A stretch of DNA of 38,787 bases from Bacteroidota bacterium (GTDB lineage Bacteria; Bacteroidota; Bacteroidia; B-17B0; Aurantibacillaceae). Of this stretch, positions 7,650 through 15,213 are shown piece by piece. The notes beneath the pieces were generated by a model. The model searched no databases. It had not been told where the DNA came from and was given only the letters and a program-made list of their open reading frames with translations. Location of the stretch: NCBI GenBank assembly GCA_013287545.1, contig JABDDQ010000016.1, forward strand, positions 1 to 38,787, in the 5' to 3' direction. Numbering within the stretch: position 1 is the first letter of the stretch; every line of letters begins with the position of its first letter. Both the position numbers and the translations under genes were made by a program.

Positions 7650-8978
7650 ATGAAAACAAAACTATCTTATCTCTTATCTGCACTCATAGTTAGTGCGGGA
7701 ATGTCTGCACAAAGCCTGACCTGTTTTTCAACTCCAGACGGAACAGATGCGAACTCATGGAGCTACAAAGATTATGTGATTCCGACTGGCTACAAAATTG
7801 ATTCCGTGATGTTCACGGCTACTCGCCCAGGTTATCCATCCAGTCAAGATGCCTTTAGTATGATGTACTGCCCCAGTTCAACTTCTTATTCTAATTGTAT
7901 GGGCGGAAAAGTAACCTTGAATTACGCAAACTTTAGTACGAGCATGTATAATGTTTGGCTCCGTGTAGATACAGCTCATCTTACTGCGCCAGGAATGGTG
8001 AGAGTTATCCTTCCCACGAGCGCAGGAGCCGTGTGGGGTCAGGTATGTTTTGCTATTTCTTCCACCCATTGTTCGCCTGATATAAATACAGGACTGGTTG
8101 TTAATCTTCCATTCACAGGTAATACCAACGATGTAAGTGGAAACGGAAATAATGGAACAAATAATGGAGCGACTTTGGTGGCAGACAGATTTGGCAATGC
8201 GAATAGCGCATACAGTTTCAATGGAATTAATAATTACATAGAAATCCCTAATTCACCAAGCTTAAATTTTGGCACACAAAGTTTTTCGATTTTAGCATGG
8301 GTTAAACTGGCAGGTGTAAATTCAAACTACAACGGGATTGTATCCAACATGAATTCAAGTGGCGTTGGTTATCAATTTGTTTTTCTTGGAAATAGTGAGC
8401 TTGGACAAGAAGGGATAAGCAGCCCCGTTCAAACAGGAAATAAAAATCTGAATGACGGATTATGGCATAGCATTACATGGGTAGTAGATAATACAAACCA
8501 CCTTATGACTTACTATGTGGATAATGTTTTAGATACGTCAGCAGCTATCACATCAATAAATAACATGAGTAATACTTCTACAACAAAAATTGGCATAGAT
8601 AGAACATTGGCCGATTTATATAACGGTATCTATGACGACATCAGAATTTACAACCGTGCATTAACCGCCTGTGATGTGGATAGTCTGCATAACATGCCGA
8701 ACTCACAAACAACGGGTATTGCTAAGCATGAAATGAATGGTGGTTTCTCCATTTATCCAAATCCTGCCAGCGACTATATTACAATTAAGATAAACGAAAG
8801 CGAAAATAAACCCGTTACAATCGAATTATTTGATTTAATAGGTACACATATCAAAACCGAAACAAAAGTGTCTGTAAGCGGAGAAAATGCCTTTAAAATT
8901 AATCTGACCGATGTAGCAACTGGCCTTTATTTTATTCGCATCGGAAATGCGACACAAAAAGTGCAAATAATTAAATAA
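7650..8978 (+). CDS. Secreted LamG-domain protein with T9SS type A sorting signal
   Basis: 442 aa. An N-terminal Sec signal peptide (MKTKLSYLLSALIVSAGMSAQ) is followed by a beta-rich domain of about 125 residues. A LamG/concanavalin-like domain comes next (about 147-335; LPFTGNTNDVSGNGNNG, YSFNGINNYIEIP, ILAWVKL, YYVDNVL, YDDIRIYNRALT). The end is a type IX secretion sorting domain (from FSIYPNPASDYITI to YFIRIGNATQKVQIIK). The protein should cross the outer membrane by T9SS and stay at the surface, perhaps binding carbohydrate or protein. The start is 42 bp after the tandem repeats. A lipoprotein gene follows within 8 bp, so the two probably form an operon. Confidence 0.9.
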   Translation: MKTKLSYLLSALIVSAGMSAQSLTCFSTPDGTDANSWSYKDYVIPTGYKIDSVMFTATRPGYPSSQDAFSMMYCPSSTSYSNCMGGKVTLNYANFSTSMYNVWLRVDTAHLTAPGMVRVILPTSAGAVWGQVCFAISSTHCSPDINTGLVVNLPFTGNTNDVSGNGNNGTNNGATLVADRFGNANSAYSFNGINNYIEIPNSPSLNFGTQSFSILAWVKLAGVNSNYNGIVSNMNSSGVGYQFVFLGNSELGQEGISSPVQTGNKNLNDGLWHSITWVVDNTNHLMTYYVDNVLDTSAAITSINNMSNTSTTKIGIDRTLADLYNGIYDDIRIYNRALTACDVDSLHNMPNSQTTGIAKHEMNGGFSIYPNPASDYITIKINESENKPVTIELFDLIGTHIKTETKVSVSGENAFKINLTDVATGLYFIRIGNATQKVQIIK

Positions 8979-8986
8979 TAAAACCC

Positions 8987-9508
8987 ATGAAAAAAATAAC
9001 CCTATCAATCGTAATCATTTGCTTAGTTATACTCGTTACCAATATCTCTTGTAAGAAAAATTCTACCAGCAATTCATCTAGCAGTAACAACAACAATACT
9101 GCTCCGCCAACCCCTACGCTTGACACAATGGTTAATGTAGATTTGGTTCTTGTTGCGCAAAGCGCAGGCGCACCGAATAGCCTGGTTGTTTATACTATCC
9201 TTACTGGCCAGAATTCAAGTCCGAGTACCTATAACTCCCAGAGCTTTTATTATCCGAACTGGAGTGCATCTGTTTGGTATAGCACCAGCACACCGCCAGT
9301 TATTACTTCGCCTTGCACGCAAAGTGCTTTTTCTCTGACAATGAAATTTTCACGTACAGCGAAAACAGAAATTTCTGTAAGTGTGGATGTTTCAGTTAGA
9401 GATTGTATCTATGACCCAGTAGCTCATACCGTAACTAATTATGCAGGCACGTTTCAGATAGACCGTACATGCAAACCTAATAAGTGGGTTATTCTTTGTT
9501 CTAAATAA
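8987..9508 (+). CDS. Lipoprotein of unknown function
   Basis: 173 aa. A signal peptide with a lipobox ends at the cysteine of NISCKK (residue about 22), followed by a Ser/Asn-rich linker (STSNSSSSNNNNT) typical of surface or periplasmic lipoproteins. The mature part is beta-rich with three cysteines (SPCTQSAFS, VRDCIYDP, DRTCKP) and no known catalytic motif. It starts 8 bp after the LamG/T9SS gene. It may be an outer-membrane partner of that protein. Confidence 0.8.
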   Translation: MKKITLSIVIICLVILVTNISCKKNSTSNSSSSNNNNTAPPTPTLDTMVNVDLVLVAQSAGAPNSLVVYTILTGQNSSPSTYNSQSFYYPNWSASVWYSTSTPPVITSPCTQSAFSLTMKFSRTAKTEISVSVDVSVRDCIYDPVAHTVTNYAGTFQIDRTCKPNKWVILCSK

Positions 9509-9530
9509 TCTATTGCTTAGGAAGATTTCA

Positions 9531-9538
9531 TATATTTG
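9531..9538 (+). promoter_or_regulatory. Bacteroidota -7 promoter box (TATATTTG)
   Basis: A perfect TAnnTTTG element lies 30 bp before the SWIB gene start. A matching -33 TTTG is not obvious at the usual distance, so only the -7 box is claimed. Confidence 0.6.
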
Positions 9539-9567
9539 AAATAAGTAAAAACTCAAAAAACTAAAAC

Positions 9568-9951
9568 ATGGCAAAGAAAGCAGTTAAGAAGGCAACAAAA
9601 AAAGTTGTAAAAAAAGCAGTAGCTAAAAAGGCTGTAAAAAAAGTTGCAAAGAAGGCAACCAAGAAAGCAATTAAAAAAGCTCCAGCAAAAAAAGTAAAAC
9701 GCAAAGCAAACCCTGCCCTATTCAAACCAGTTACTCCAAGTGCAGCACTTGCAGAGGTTGTTGGCAGCAAACCAATTCCTCGTAGCGAAGTGGTTAAGAA
9801 AATTTGGGTTTACATCAAGGCCAATAAATTACAAGACAGCAAAAACAAACGCATGATTAATGCTGATGCAAAATTGAAACCAGTTTTCAGTGGTAAAGGT
9901 CAGGTATCTATGTTTGAAATGGCTAAGCACCTTTCTAAACACTTGAAATAA
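9568..9951 (+). CDS. SWIB/MDM2-domain protein with histone H1-like lysine-rich tail
   Basis: 127 aa. Residues 2-45 are a K/A/V-rich repeat (AKKAVKKATKKVVKKA), like the C-terminal tail of histone H1 and bacterial Hc1-like proteins. Residues about 50-126 form a SWIB domain (LAEVVGSKPIPRSEVVKKIWVYIKANKLQD, MINADAKLKPVF, SMFEMAKHLSKHL). Such proteins are common in Bacteroidota and Chlamydiae and are thought to bind and compact DNA. The gene has its own -7 box and a strong terminator, so it is probably a single transcription unit and marks ordinary chromosome before the mobile block. An antisense frame over the lysine tail is a shadow. Confidence 0.88.
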   Translation: MAKKAVKKATKKVVKKAVAKKAVKKVAKKATKKAIKKAPAKKVKRKANPALFKPVTPSAALAEVVGSKPIPRSEVVKKIWVYIKANKLQDSKNKRMINADAKLKPVFSGKGQVSMFEMAKHLSKHLK

Positions 9952-9978
9952 TCATACCAACTATAGCGTTAAATTCAA

Positions 9979-10006
9979 AATCCTACCCTGCAAAGGGTGG
10001 GATTTT
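9979..10006 (+). terminator. Rho-independent terminator of the SWIB gene
   Basis: Stem AATCCTACCCT (9979-9989) pairs with AGGGTGGGATT (9994-10004), with one G-T pair, around loop GCAA, and runs into a T tract. It starts 28 bp after the stop codon. Confidence 0.85.
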
Positions 10007-10076
10007 TATTTTATGTGTAATTCATATTTTAAACTTTAGATTTTCTTTCTATTTATAAAATATTAAGAAACAATTT

Positions 10077-10424
10077 ATGGGAAAAAATAAAATATACGCT
10101 ACAACAGATATTTTCACATTATTACGAAATGGCAAAGCTGCCGTAATCGGCAGCAGTGATGAATTAGGAAGGCGATATAGGAAAGATGGCATTTGCGAAG
10201 GAATTAAATGCGTCACTTTTGATTTTGAAGGAGATGGCAATGAGGATAAGTTTTTCTTTGAGGATGATAAGCTCGTGTATTATTTTATTTCTCTTACTCG
10301 AAAAGGGTGGCTGGGCGACCTGCTTCGTGATTGTGCGACAAATCCTACGTTAAAATATGATACGTTTATCGTAGCGGTTGTTGAAAGATATACGCTCGTG
10401 AAGTTGGGTTTTGCTGATTTCTAA
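10077..10424 (+). CDS. Hypothetical protein, 115 aa
   Basis: A soluble protein of mixed alpha/beta character (MGKNKIYATTDIFTLLRNGKAAVIGS, IKCVTFDFEGDGNEDKFFFEDDKLVYYF). An acidic DFEGDGNEDKF loop in the middle resembles small calcium-like or immunity-type folds, but no family is recognised. The start is an ATG after AAGAAACAATTT. It is the last gene before the repeat-rich region taken as the left edge of the mobile block; whether it belongs to the host or to the element is open. Confidence 0.6.
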   Translation: MGKNKIYATTDIFTLLRNGKAAVIGSSDELGRRYRKDGICEGIKCVTFDFEGDGNEDKFFFEDDKLVYYFISLTRKGWLGDLLRDCATNPTLKYDTFIVAVVERYTLVKLGFADF

Positions 10425-10445
10425 AATATCGTTTAGAACAGGTAA

Positions 10446-10470
10446 TAATTAGGGTTTAAAACCCCAATTA
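10446..10470. repeat. 25-bp inverted repeat
   Basis: Arms TAATTAGGGTTT and AAACCCCAATTA flank a single A; one mismatch in 12 bp. An operator or attachment-site arm is possible. Confidence 0.55.
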
Positions 10471-10505
10471 ATTTGGCCCTATTTCTAATGAGATAATAAG
10501 CTTAA

Positions 10506-10575
10506 TTAAACCCCTTAAATTAACTCCCTATATCGCACCTTTATTAAGCCCCTTAAAGGCATGTAATTAAGGGCT
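10506..10575. repeat. TTAARCCCCTTAAA direct repeats plus an inverted copy
   Basis: Copies at 10506-10519 and 10544-10557 (13 of 14 identical), and a related inverted TTAAGGGCT at 10567-10575. Candidate binding sites for an element-encoded protein. Confidence 0.5.
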
Positions 10576-10759
10576 GTCCCAGGGAGAGATACATTTTTTG
10601 CCTCACTTTTTTCTTAGGATTTTGGAATAAATTATTCCCTTCCAATACTGTACCATACGCATAGGGAGAGTTCTTTTATTTCAAAAATATTTCTGCACCA
10701 ACATTATTTTCAAAAAATCTCATGAAGAAGAATTTTCCCTTCCTATTTATTAGAAAATT

Positions 10760-11008
10760 ATGGCATTCACCATGAATCAAAATAATCTTATCCAATGCAC
10801 CTATCCGCAACTTTATGCGAATAATGAGTTCTATCTTGACTGGTCTTCTTTTGTAGAGCTTTCAGGCCTCCCTTCAACAAATTTATATCGCATTATTAAA
10901 ACGCTAAAAGATGTGCCTATTTTTAGGTATAAAAATCGTTCCTACTACAAGACCACTTGGTGTTATTCATTTTGGAAAAGAGTTGATGAACAAAGTAAAT
11001 CCTCTTAA
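10760..11008 (+). CDS. Small putative DNA-binding (winged-helix-like) protein
   Basis: 82 aa from the ATG at 10760; a second ATG at 10772 is also possible. The sequence WSSFVELSGLPSTNLYRIIKTLKD then VPIFRYKNRSYYK reads like a helix-turn-helix followed by a beta wing, as in small excisionase or replication-accessory proteins. No family is recognised. It lies between two repeat-rich gene-free regions at the left edge of the mobile block, which fits a regulator or recombination directionality factor, but this is inference from position. Confidence 0.55.
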   Translation: MAFTMNQNNLIQCTYPQLYANNEFYLDWSSFVELSGLPSTNLYRIIKTLKDVPIFRYKNRSYYKTTWCYSFWKRVDEQSKSS

Positions 11009-11332
11009 TTCTTTAGGTGCAATAAATGATAGGAAATAAGCACTTATTGGGCTTAGTTAATTATGATTCAATTGCTTATGCAAATATATGCCTGATATGG
11101 GCACAATAATGCACTTATCAAGTTTAAACCTATAAATAATCAACCATTTAATTGCAATTTATTATCATTTAAACCCCCATTTTATACATTGGTATAAGAT
11201 GTCTTAAGCGTTCATCCCCTTTCTGAATCCTCTATATTATAGAGATATAAAAAGAAGAAAAGTATTACTAAAGAGTATTATTCTTTTTTTTTGAATTCCT
11301 GACCTATAAGGATATAACCAAAAAAATATCCA
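11009..11332. other. Gene-free region with short palindromes and element promoter copy 1
   Basis: No gene is supported. It contains the palindrome AATAAG-CA-CTTATT (11035-11048) and the short palindrome TTGC-TTAT-GCAA (11082-11093). A TGCACTTATC near 11110 echoes the GCACTTATT of the first palindrome. It ends in copy 1 of the C/T-tract promoter motif at 11281-11309. Confidence 0.55.
11281..11309 (+). promoter_or_regulatory. Element promoter motif, copy 1
   Basis: TTC followed by nine T (C at 11283), then TGACCTATAA ending at 11309. C to TATAA is 22 nt. The start codon of the downstream gene (11333) is 23 nt after the motif. Confidence 0.7.
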
Positions 11333-12421
11333 ATGGGCAGAACAATTAATTACGCATTCAAAAAAGAAGGAGGTAAAAAATTTACCGATAGTGAAATAGA
11401 AACCTTTATTCAAGTAAGAAATAAATATGCCACTGGAAAATTTGCTGGCGTATGGTCTTGTGAATCTTTCTATCCTGAACCAATCAATTACTTTCCTAAC
11501 TGGAATGGCGTTAAGGCGTATGATATTAAGTTAATTCAAAGACAAGAGCTAAACAATGGAGACGGTTATGATTACATGACTTACATTGAAAAGAAAGTGG
11601 AGGAGTTGATGAAGGGGATGGAAGTGAAGGTAGGTTATAAGGATATTTATTCGCCAAAGAAAAAATTAAGCCGTGTGGAAGCGTATAAACTGATTGCTAA
11701 GAATGGCTGGATTACAATTGATAATGAAGACCTAAAAGAGATACGTGGCTTTGTTAAAGTGCAAGGAAATGAGTTTAACGCAGCATTAACATTTATGGCA
11801 ATTAAAGAACTTACCATGCTAATGCCAAATATAGAAGCAAGAATGAGTGATGAAGGTGAGTTCTTGCTATGCCCAATACGCTTGAAACAAGGCAAAGCCA
11901 TTCCTCTGTTAAATGAAATGAAGGACGACATGCAACATTACGCCCTAAAAATGCTGTTCTCAAAGGAGTTTACAGGGAATATTTTGGACACACTAGAATA
12001 CAAAGAATTTTGTCATGAGTTCACTATGGATTTAAATATTGATAACGGCTACGGTGATATGACCAAATACATCAATGAAAAGCTAAGAAACATTAAAGAA
12101 GTAGAAAGACGAATTTATCCTTTAACGCCAAAAGATAGTTTTGGAGGTAAGTGCAATTTATATTTATACAATCTTGAACAGCTTAAAATAAAAGAGTGGT
12201 ATGAAGCTGATTTGTTTACACGCATTGCACAGGTAAATCCTAAAGATTTTCTTACATACAAAATGACACCTGCAACCATAATGGATAGTGGAGAGACTTA
12301 TTACGGCTTAAGTGATGTGGATGCTGAAATGGAAAGTTATAAAGCTATTGCTCAAATGCAAAAAGTTTTGGAAAAACTTGGAATGAATAATACTTTGCAA
12401 GTATTGGGAGAGGGTAAATAG
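11333..12421 (+). CDS. Hypothetical mobile-element protein, 362 aa
   Basis: The largest gene of the left arm. It is soluble and mostly helical with several aromatic stretches (VWSCESFYPEPINYFPNW early, GGKCNLYLYNLEQLKIKEWYEADLF late). No signal peptide, P-loop or nuclease motif is visible, and no family is recognised. It is the first gene served by the repeated C/T-tract promoter, and the next promoter copy begins 8 bp after its stop. Possible roles include anti-restriction or element maintenance, by analogy with the early regions of plasmids, but the sequence gives no direct proof. Confidence 0.7.
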   Translation: MGRTINYAFKKEGGKKFTDSEIETFIQVRNKYATGKFAGVWSCESFYPEPINYFPNWNGVKAYDIKLIQRQELNNGDGYDYMTYIEKKVEELMKGMEVKVGYKDIYSPKKKLSRVEAYKLIAKNGWITIDNEDLKEIRGFVKVQGNEFNAALTFMAIKELTMLMPNIEARMSDEGEFLLCPIRLKQGKAIPLLNEMKDDMQHYALKMLFSKEFTGNILDTLEYKEFCHEFTMDLNIDNGYGDMTKYINEKLRNIKEVERRIYPLTPKDSFGGKCNLYLYNLEQLKIKEWYEADLFTRIAQVNPKDFLTYKMTPATIMDSGETYYGLSDVDAEMESYKAIAQMQKVLEKLGMNNTLQVLGEGK

Positions 12422-12428
12422 CCCCTCC

Positions 12429-12457
12429 TTTCTTTTTTTGGAATCTCTGACCTATAA
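12429..12457 (+). promoter_or_regulatory. Element promoter motif, copy 2
   Basis: TTTCTTTTTTT (C at 12432) then TGACCTATAA ending at 12457; C to TATAA is 21 nt. Only 9 nt separate it from the ATG at 12467, implying an almost leaderless message. Confidence 0.7.
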
Positions 12458-12466
12458 GAGAAACTG

Positions 12467-12745
12467 ATGTCAATGAAAAAGAAAAACAAAGTAGGAAGGC
12501 CTTATCTTGAAACATACCTGAGCAAAAACAAACAACCGCTTGAAATATATATTGCTGGGATTAAGCATGAGATAAGATTACCTGACCATAATGAGTTAGA
12601 TAACTTCAATTTTCAAAAGTGTAAGAAGATAGATTCTATTCATCAGCTTGGGACTGTTTATCTGCATGAGGAATATGGCTATGTGGCAAATGGCTATATG
12701 TGGTATCGCTTCAAATTCATTGACCTTTTGTTATTGTCTAATTAA
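12467..12745 (+). CDS. Hypothetical small protein with AT-hook-like start
   Basis: 92 aa. The N terminus is basic (MSMKKKNKVGRPY) with a GRP core like an AT-hook; a soluble domain follows with strands and a GYVANGYMWYRF segment near the end. A second ATG at 12473 is equally good given the promoter position. No family is recognised. A GTG-started gene follows after 13 bp, in another frame, and probably shares the message. Confidence 0.6.
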   Translation: MSMKKKNKVGRPYLETYLSKNKQPLEIYIAGIKHEIRLPDHNELDNFNFQKCKKIDSIHQLGTVYLHEEYGYVANGYMWYRFKFIDLLLLSN

Positions 12746-12758
12746 GCTCTGTAACTGT

Positions 12759-13253
12759 GTGAATAATCAATTTAAAATATTAGAAGAGAAAACTTTCTCA
12801 TACTCAAAGGGCGAACTTTACATTATGCTCATGCAAGAAGGTAACAGGTATGGTGTTGAAGTAACAGACCGAACAAAAACTCTGGGCAGAAAATTCACAA
12901 GAAGCAAAAAGAGTGCAGAACTGCTTTATAATATTCTATCCAAGCGTCTATCCAGTTATAATAAATTAGTCGATGCAGAGATAGCAGCTAAACACTGTCT
13001 ATCATTAACCCACATAGATAAAATGATTTTCGCAGCGTTGGCATGTGGAGGTACTCTCGGTCAAAAGCACATAGTGTATCTCAAGAACAAAATTGAATTT
13101 AAGACCAAGATAAAATTTGGCTATCACCTAAACTTTCCTACAAAAGGTGGCATCACGGTATTTATTTACCTGTGGGAAAAAGAGCACTTGTTTGCAGTTC
13201 TTACTGGAAGTGATGATGCCAAGAAATTAAAATTTGAAATCATAAATCGTTGA
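12759..13253 (+). CDS. Hypothetical protein, 164 aa (GTG start)
   Basis: I chose the GTG at 12759 because a longer frame would overlap the upstream gene by about 100 bp. The protein is basic and soluble. It has an N-terminal region rich in K/R (GRKFTRSKKSAELLYNILSKRL), a helical middle (HIDKMIFAALACGGTLGQKH) and a beta end (GGITVFIYLWEKEHLFAVLTG). No family is recognised. It is probably in the same operon as the small protein at 12467. Confidence 0.6.
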   Translation: MNNQFKILEEKTFSYSKGELYIMLMQEGNRYGVEVTDRTKTLGRKFTRSKKSAELLYNILSKRLSSYNKLVDAEIAAKHCLSLTHIDKMIFAALACGGTLGQKHIVYLKNKIEFKTKIKFGYHLNFPTKGGITVFIYLWEKEHLFAVLTGSDDAKKLKFEIINR

Positions 13254-13254
13254 G

Positions 13255-13285
13255 TTTTCTTTTTTTTAAAATATCCAACCTATAA
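13255..13285 (+). promoter_or_regulatory. Element promoter motif, copy 3
   Basis: TTTTCTTTTTTTT (C at 13259) then CCAACCTATAA ending at 13285; C to TATAA is 22 nt. The motif begins right after the stop codon of the previous gene, and the ATG at 13298 is 12 nt downstream. Confidence 0.7.
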
Positions 13286-13297
13286 TAGAAAAGCTAG

Positions 13298-13639
13298 ATG
13301 AATCCAAAAATCAACAAGTTAATTCCAAAGTTCATTCAAGATGCCTTCGCTAAGCAAGGAGATACAAGCGAGAAGGCAATGAAAGATATAAAGATAATCT
13401 GTAAGCTGTTTAACCCTTGCGGGCATGGGACATGGTGGTTGTATGAGCACTTGGAAGAAGATATTTACATGGCATTCTGCCTACTTGACGACCCATCTTT
13501 TGCAGAGATTGGCACAATTTCCTTGGAAGAGATGGTGGCACTAAGATTGCCGATGGGATTGGGAATTGAAAGAGACCTAAGTTTTGAACCTGGAGAAAAA
13601 ACGTTGGAAGAAGTTTGGAATGAAATTAAAGGAAAATAA
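13298..13639 (+). CDS. DUF2958 domain protein
   Basis: 113 aa. The pattern of the DUF2958 family is clear: CKLFNPCGHGTWWLYEHLEED, then MAFCLLDDPSFAEIGTISLEEM, then LRLPMGLGIERDLSFEPGE. Family members are 100-130 aa, lie mostly on plasmids and integrative elements, and have no established biochemical role. This one follows promoter copy 3 and precedes a lipoprotein gene by one base. It supports a mobile origin for the left arm. Confidence 0.85.
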   Translation: MNPKINKLIPKFIQDAFAKQGDTSEKAMKDIKIICKLFNPCGHGTWWLYEHLEEDIYMAFCLLDDPSFAEIGTISLEEMVALRLPMGLGIERDLSFEPGEKTLEEVWNEIKGK

Positions 13640-13640
13640 G

Positions 13641-14102
13641 ATGAAGAAATCAATTATAATTCTACTGACAAGTATTGCCTTATTCTATTGCAAACCAATA
13701 GAGGATAAGCATCAGCAAGCAACAACTATAAAACAACCTAAAGAGGTAGTAATAGATAAGCCTTACTCCAGTCCAGCATTAATTTATTCAAATAGTGCAG
13801 GTATTTTCTTTCAGACTCTTTATAGAAATAATTTTTTTGATTTAATGATGTCTTTCACGTCTGACCGAACAATCAAGCAATTTGGAAGGGGTAAAATACT
13901 GAATTACTACAAGCATAATTTTAAGTTTGATTACAACCTTGGCAAACCATCTAATATCTATAATGAAGGAGATACCATCAATTTATCTTATACACACGCA
14001 TGTATTTACGGCACGAGACGAAAAGTTGTCATCCCCTTTTGTTTAGAGAATGATTCTATCAAAATAATTCTTTATTCGCTAACAAGGAACTCTTTTGAAT
14101 AG
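13641..14102 (+). CDS. Small lipoprotein
   Basis: 153 aa from the ATG at 13641, directly after the DUF2958 stop codon. The first 17 residues are a lipoprotein signal (KKSIIILLTSIALFYC) with the lipid-bearing cysteine at about residue 17. The mature part is soluble (SPALIYSNSAGIFFQTLYRNNFFDLMMSF) with a strand-rich end. A lipoprotein within a mobile element could act in surface exclusion or modify the cell surface, but nothing in the sequence proves this. Confidence 0.7.
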   Translation: MKKSIIILLTSIALFYCKPIEDKHQQATTIKQPKEVVIDKPYSSPALIYSNSAGIFFQTLYRNNFFDLMMSFTSDRTIKQFGRGKILNYYKHNFKFDYNLGKPSNIYNEGDTINLSYTHACIYGTRRKVVIPFCLENDSIKIILYSLTRNSFE

Positions 14103-14104
14103 GG

Positions 14105-14134
14105 TTTCTTTTTTTCAGAATCTCTGACCTATAA
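14105..14134 (+). promoter_or_regulatory. Element promoter motif, copy 4
   Basis: TTTCTTTTTTT (C at 14108) then TCTGACCTATAA ending at 14134; C to TATAA is 22 nt. It begins three bases after the preceding stop codon. An ATG at 14139 is so close that it would precede the expected transcript start, so the ATG at 14154 is the likelier start of the next gene. Confidence 0.7.
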
Positions 14135-14153
14135 TAATATGAAAACAAAAATT

Positions 14154-14615
14154 ATGGCAAACGTAAAGACAAAGTTTTTAGAACAAGCAATAGCCAAATT
14201 CAAAGAAGCAGTAAAAAATGGAAGGGTAAATGAAATGAATTTTATCTACTCTCCTTCTCTTATTCTTCGCTTATGGTTTGACCAAACAATTGTTGAGCCA
14301 AACCAGAAAAATTCAGATAAAGAAACGGGATTTTGTCATACTTGGGCAAATGTAGATACCCTACCAATTCAAAAGGAAATGGCAATGAACCGACTCCCCC
14401 AAAAAAATATTTCAGAAGTAATATCTAACACCAGCGAAGGAGATGATGATGCTATTCTTAGTTTCCTATGTAATGCCAAAGAAGAAACTCTAAACGAAAT
14501 GGCAAATGGATACGAGTTCGAGCACAAAGGCGAAATAATAGAAATTATTATGTGGCAACCTGTGGAGCATTGGACATTGAGACAACTTGCCCAACACGTT
14601 GGAATAATGATGTAA
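14154..14615 (+). CDS. Hypothetical mobile-element protein, 153 aa
   Basis: I chose ATG 14154 rather than 14139 because of the promoter position and the AACAAAAATT leader. The protein is soluble and helical, with a central W-F-D-Q and a histidine-rich end (MWQPVEHWTLRQLAQHVGIMM). No family is recognised. It stands alone between promoter copies 4 and 5. Confidence 0.6.
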   Translation: MANVKTKFLEQAIAKFKEAVKNGRVNEMNFIYSPSLILRLWFDQTIVEPNQKNSDKETGFCHTWANVDTLPIQKEMAMNRLPQKNISEVISNTSEGDDDAILSFLCNAKEETLNEMANGYEFEHKGEIIEIIMWQPVEHWTLRQLAQHVGIMM

Positions 14616-14637
14616 TAAAGATGAAGTATAAGATTCC

Positions 14638-14666
14638 TTCTTTTTTTTGGAAACCTTGACCTATAA
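14638..14666 (+). promoter_or_regulatory. Element promoter motif, copy 5
   Basis: TTC plus eight T (C at 14640) then TTGACCTATAA ending at 14666; C to TATAA is 22 nt. The ATG of a short gene (14676) is 9 nt away. Confidence 0.7.
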
Positions 14667-14675
14667 ATAAAAGAC

Positions 14676-14852
14676 ATGAAGACACAACAATTTATATCAA
14701 TGCAAAACTACAATGGTGGTATCAACAACCTTAACGTAGTTCAAGTGAGAGATGAACAATTAAATTTAATAAGGTCGTTTACTTCGCTTAAAACCTTAGA
14801 ACACGCTAAAAAAAGAGCAACAACCCTCCAAAATAAATTAGCAGATAAATAA
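14676..14852 (+). CDS. Short hypothetical protein, 58 aa
   Basis: A 58-codon frame that reads MKTQQFISMQNYNGGINN and ends in a basic helix (EHAKKRATTLQNKLADK). It is supported mainly by its place: it begins 9 nt after promoter copy 5 and ends 20 nt before copy 6, exactly as the other genes in this arm do. No family is recognised. Confidence 0.6.
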   Translation: MKTQQFISMQNYNGGINNLNVVQVRDEQLNLIRSFTSLKTLEHAKKRATTLQNKLADK

Positions 14853-14872
14853 CATCGAGTCTCGTCAAAGAA

Positions 14873-14903
14873 TTTTCTTTTTTTCTGAATCTCCAACCTA
14901 TAA
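14873..14903 (+). promoter_or_regulatory. Element promoter motif, copy 6
   Basis: TTTTCTTTTTTT (C at 14877) then TCCAACCTATAA ending at 14903; C to TATAA is 22 nt. The next ATG is at 14919. Confidence 0.7.
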
Positions 14904-14918
14904 GAATAAACAGCGGCA

Positions 14919-15212
14919 ATGAATAAAAAAAAGTACGCAAAAGAAGTAGGCATGGTTGCATCAATAATGGCAGACTTCATAAGTGAGAAGTTATATAAGA
15001 AGATGCAGGACATGGGTACAGGATACATTGCAACACATGAGCAAATTGCAGGTTGGGCTTTGGAATTCGTTGACAAGCACATAAAAACCAAGTGGGAAGA
15101 GGTATTGGACAACACTTTGAAACCGTTGTCAAAAGAAATGAAAAAACAAAGCATACTTTGTTGGGATGACTGCATTGCAGATTGGGCATATTATAAACTT
15201 GAAAATATTTGA
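14919..15212 (+). CDS. Hypothetical helical protein, 97 aa
   Basis: A helical, soluble protein (KEVGMVASIMADFISEKLYKKMQD, then a tryptophan-bearing helix EQIAGWALEFVDKHIKTKWEEV). No family is recognised. It is followed one base later by a membrane protein gene and shortly after by the first of two paralogous genes, so 14919-15989 is probably one operon under promoter copy 6. Confidence 0.6.
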   Translation: MNKKKYAKEVGMVASIMADFISEKLYKKMQDMGTGYIATHEQIAGWALEFVDKHIKTKWEEVLDNTLKPLSKEMKKQSILCWDDCIADWAYYKLENI

Positions 15213-15213
15213 T

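Larger units (their letters stand above)
10425..10759. other. Gene-free region with inverted and direct repeats
   Basis: No supported gene. It holds a 25-bp inverted repeat (TAATTAGGGTTT at 10446-10457 and AAACCCCAATTA at 10459-10470, one mismatch) and two direct copies of TTAA(A/G)CCCCTTAAA (10506-10519 and 10544-10557, period 38). A further partly inverted element, AGCCCCTTAA (10547-10556) and TTAAGGGCT (10567-10575), overlaps the second copy. It could be a left attachment or protein-binding region of the element to the right. Confidence 0.55.

Noticed and set aside
9561-9770. A hydrophobic antisense frame over the SWIB gene
   Set aside because: It arises from the lysine-rich AAR repeats read backwards (Phe/Leu-rich); the plus-strand protein is a clear SWIB family member.
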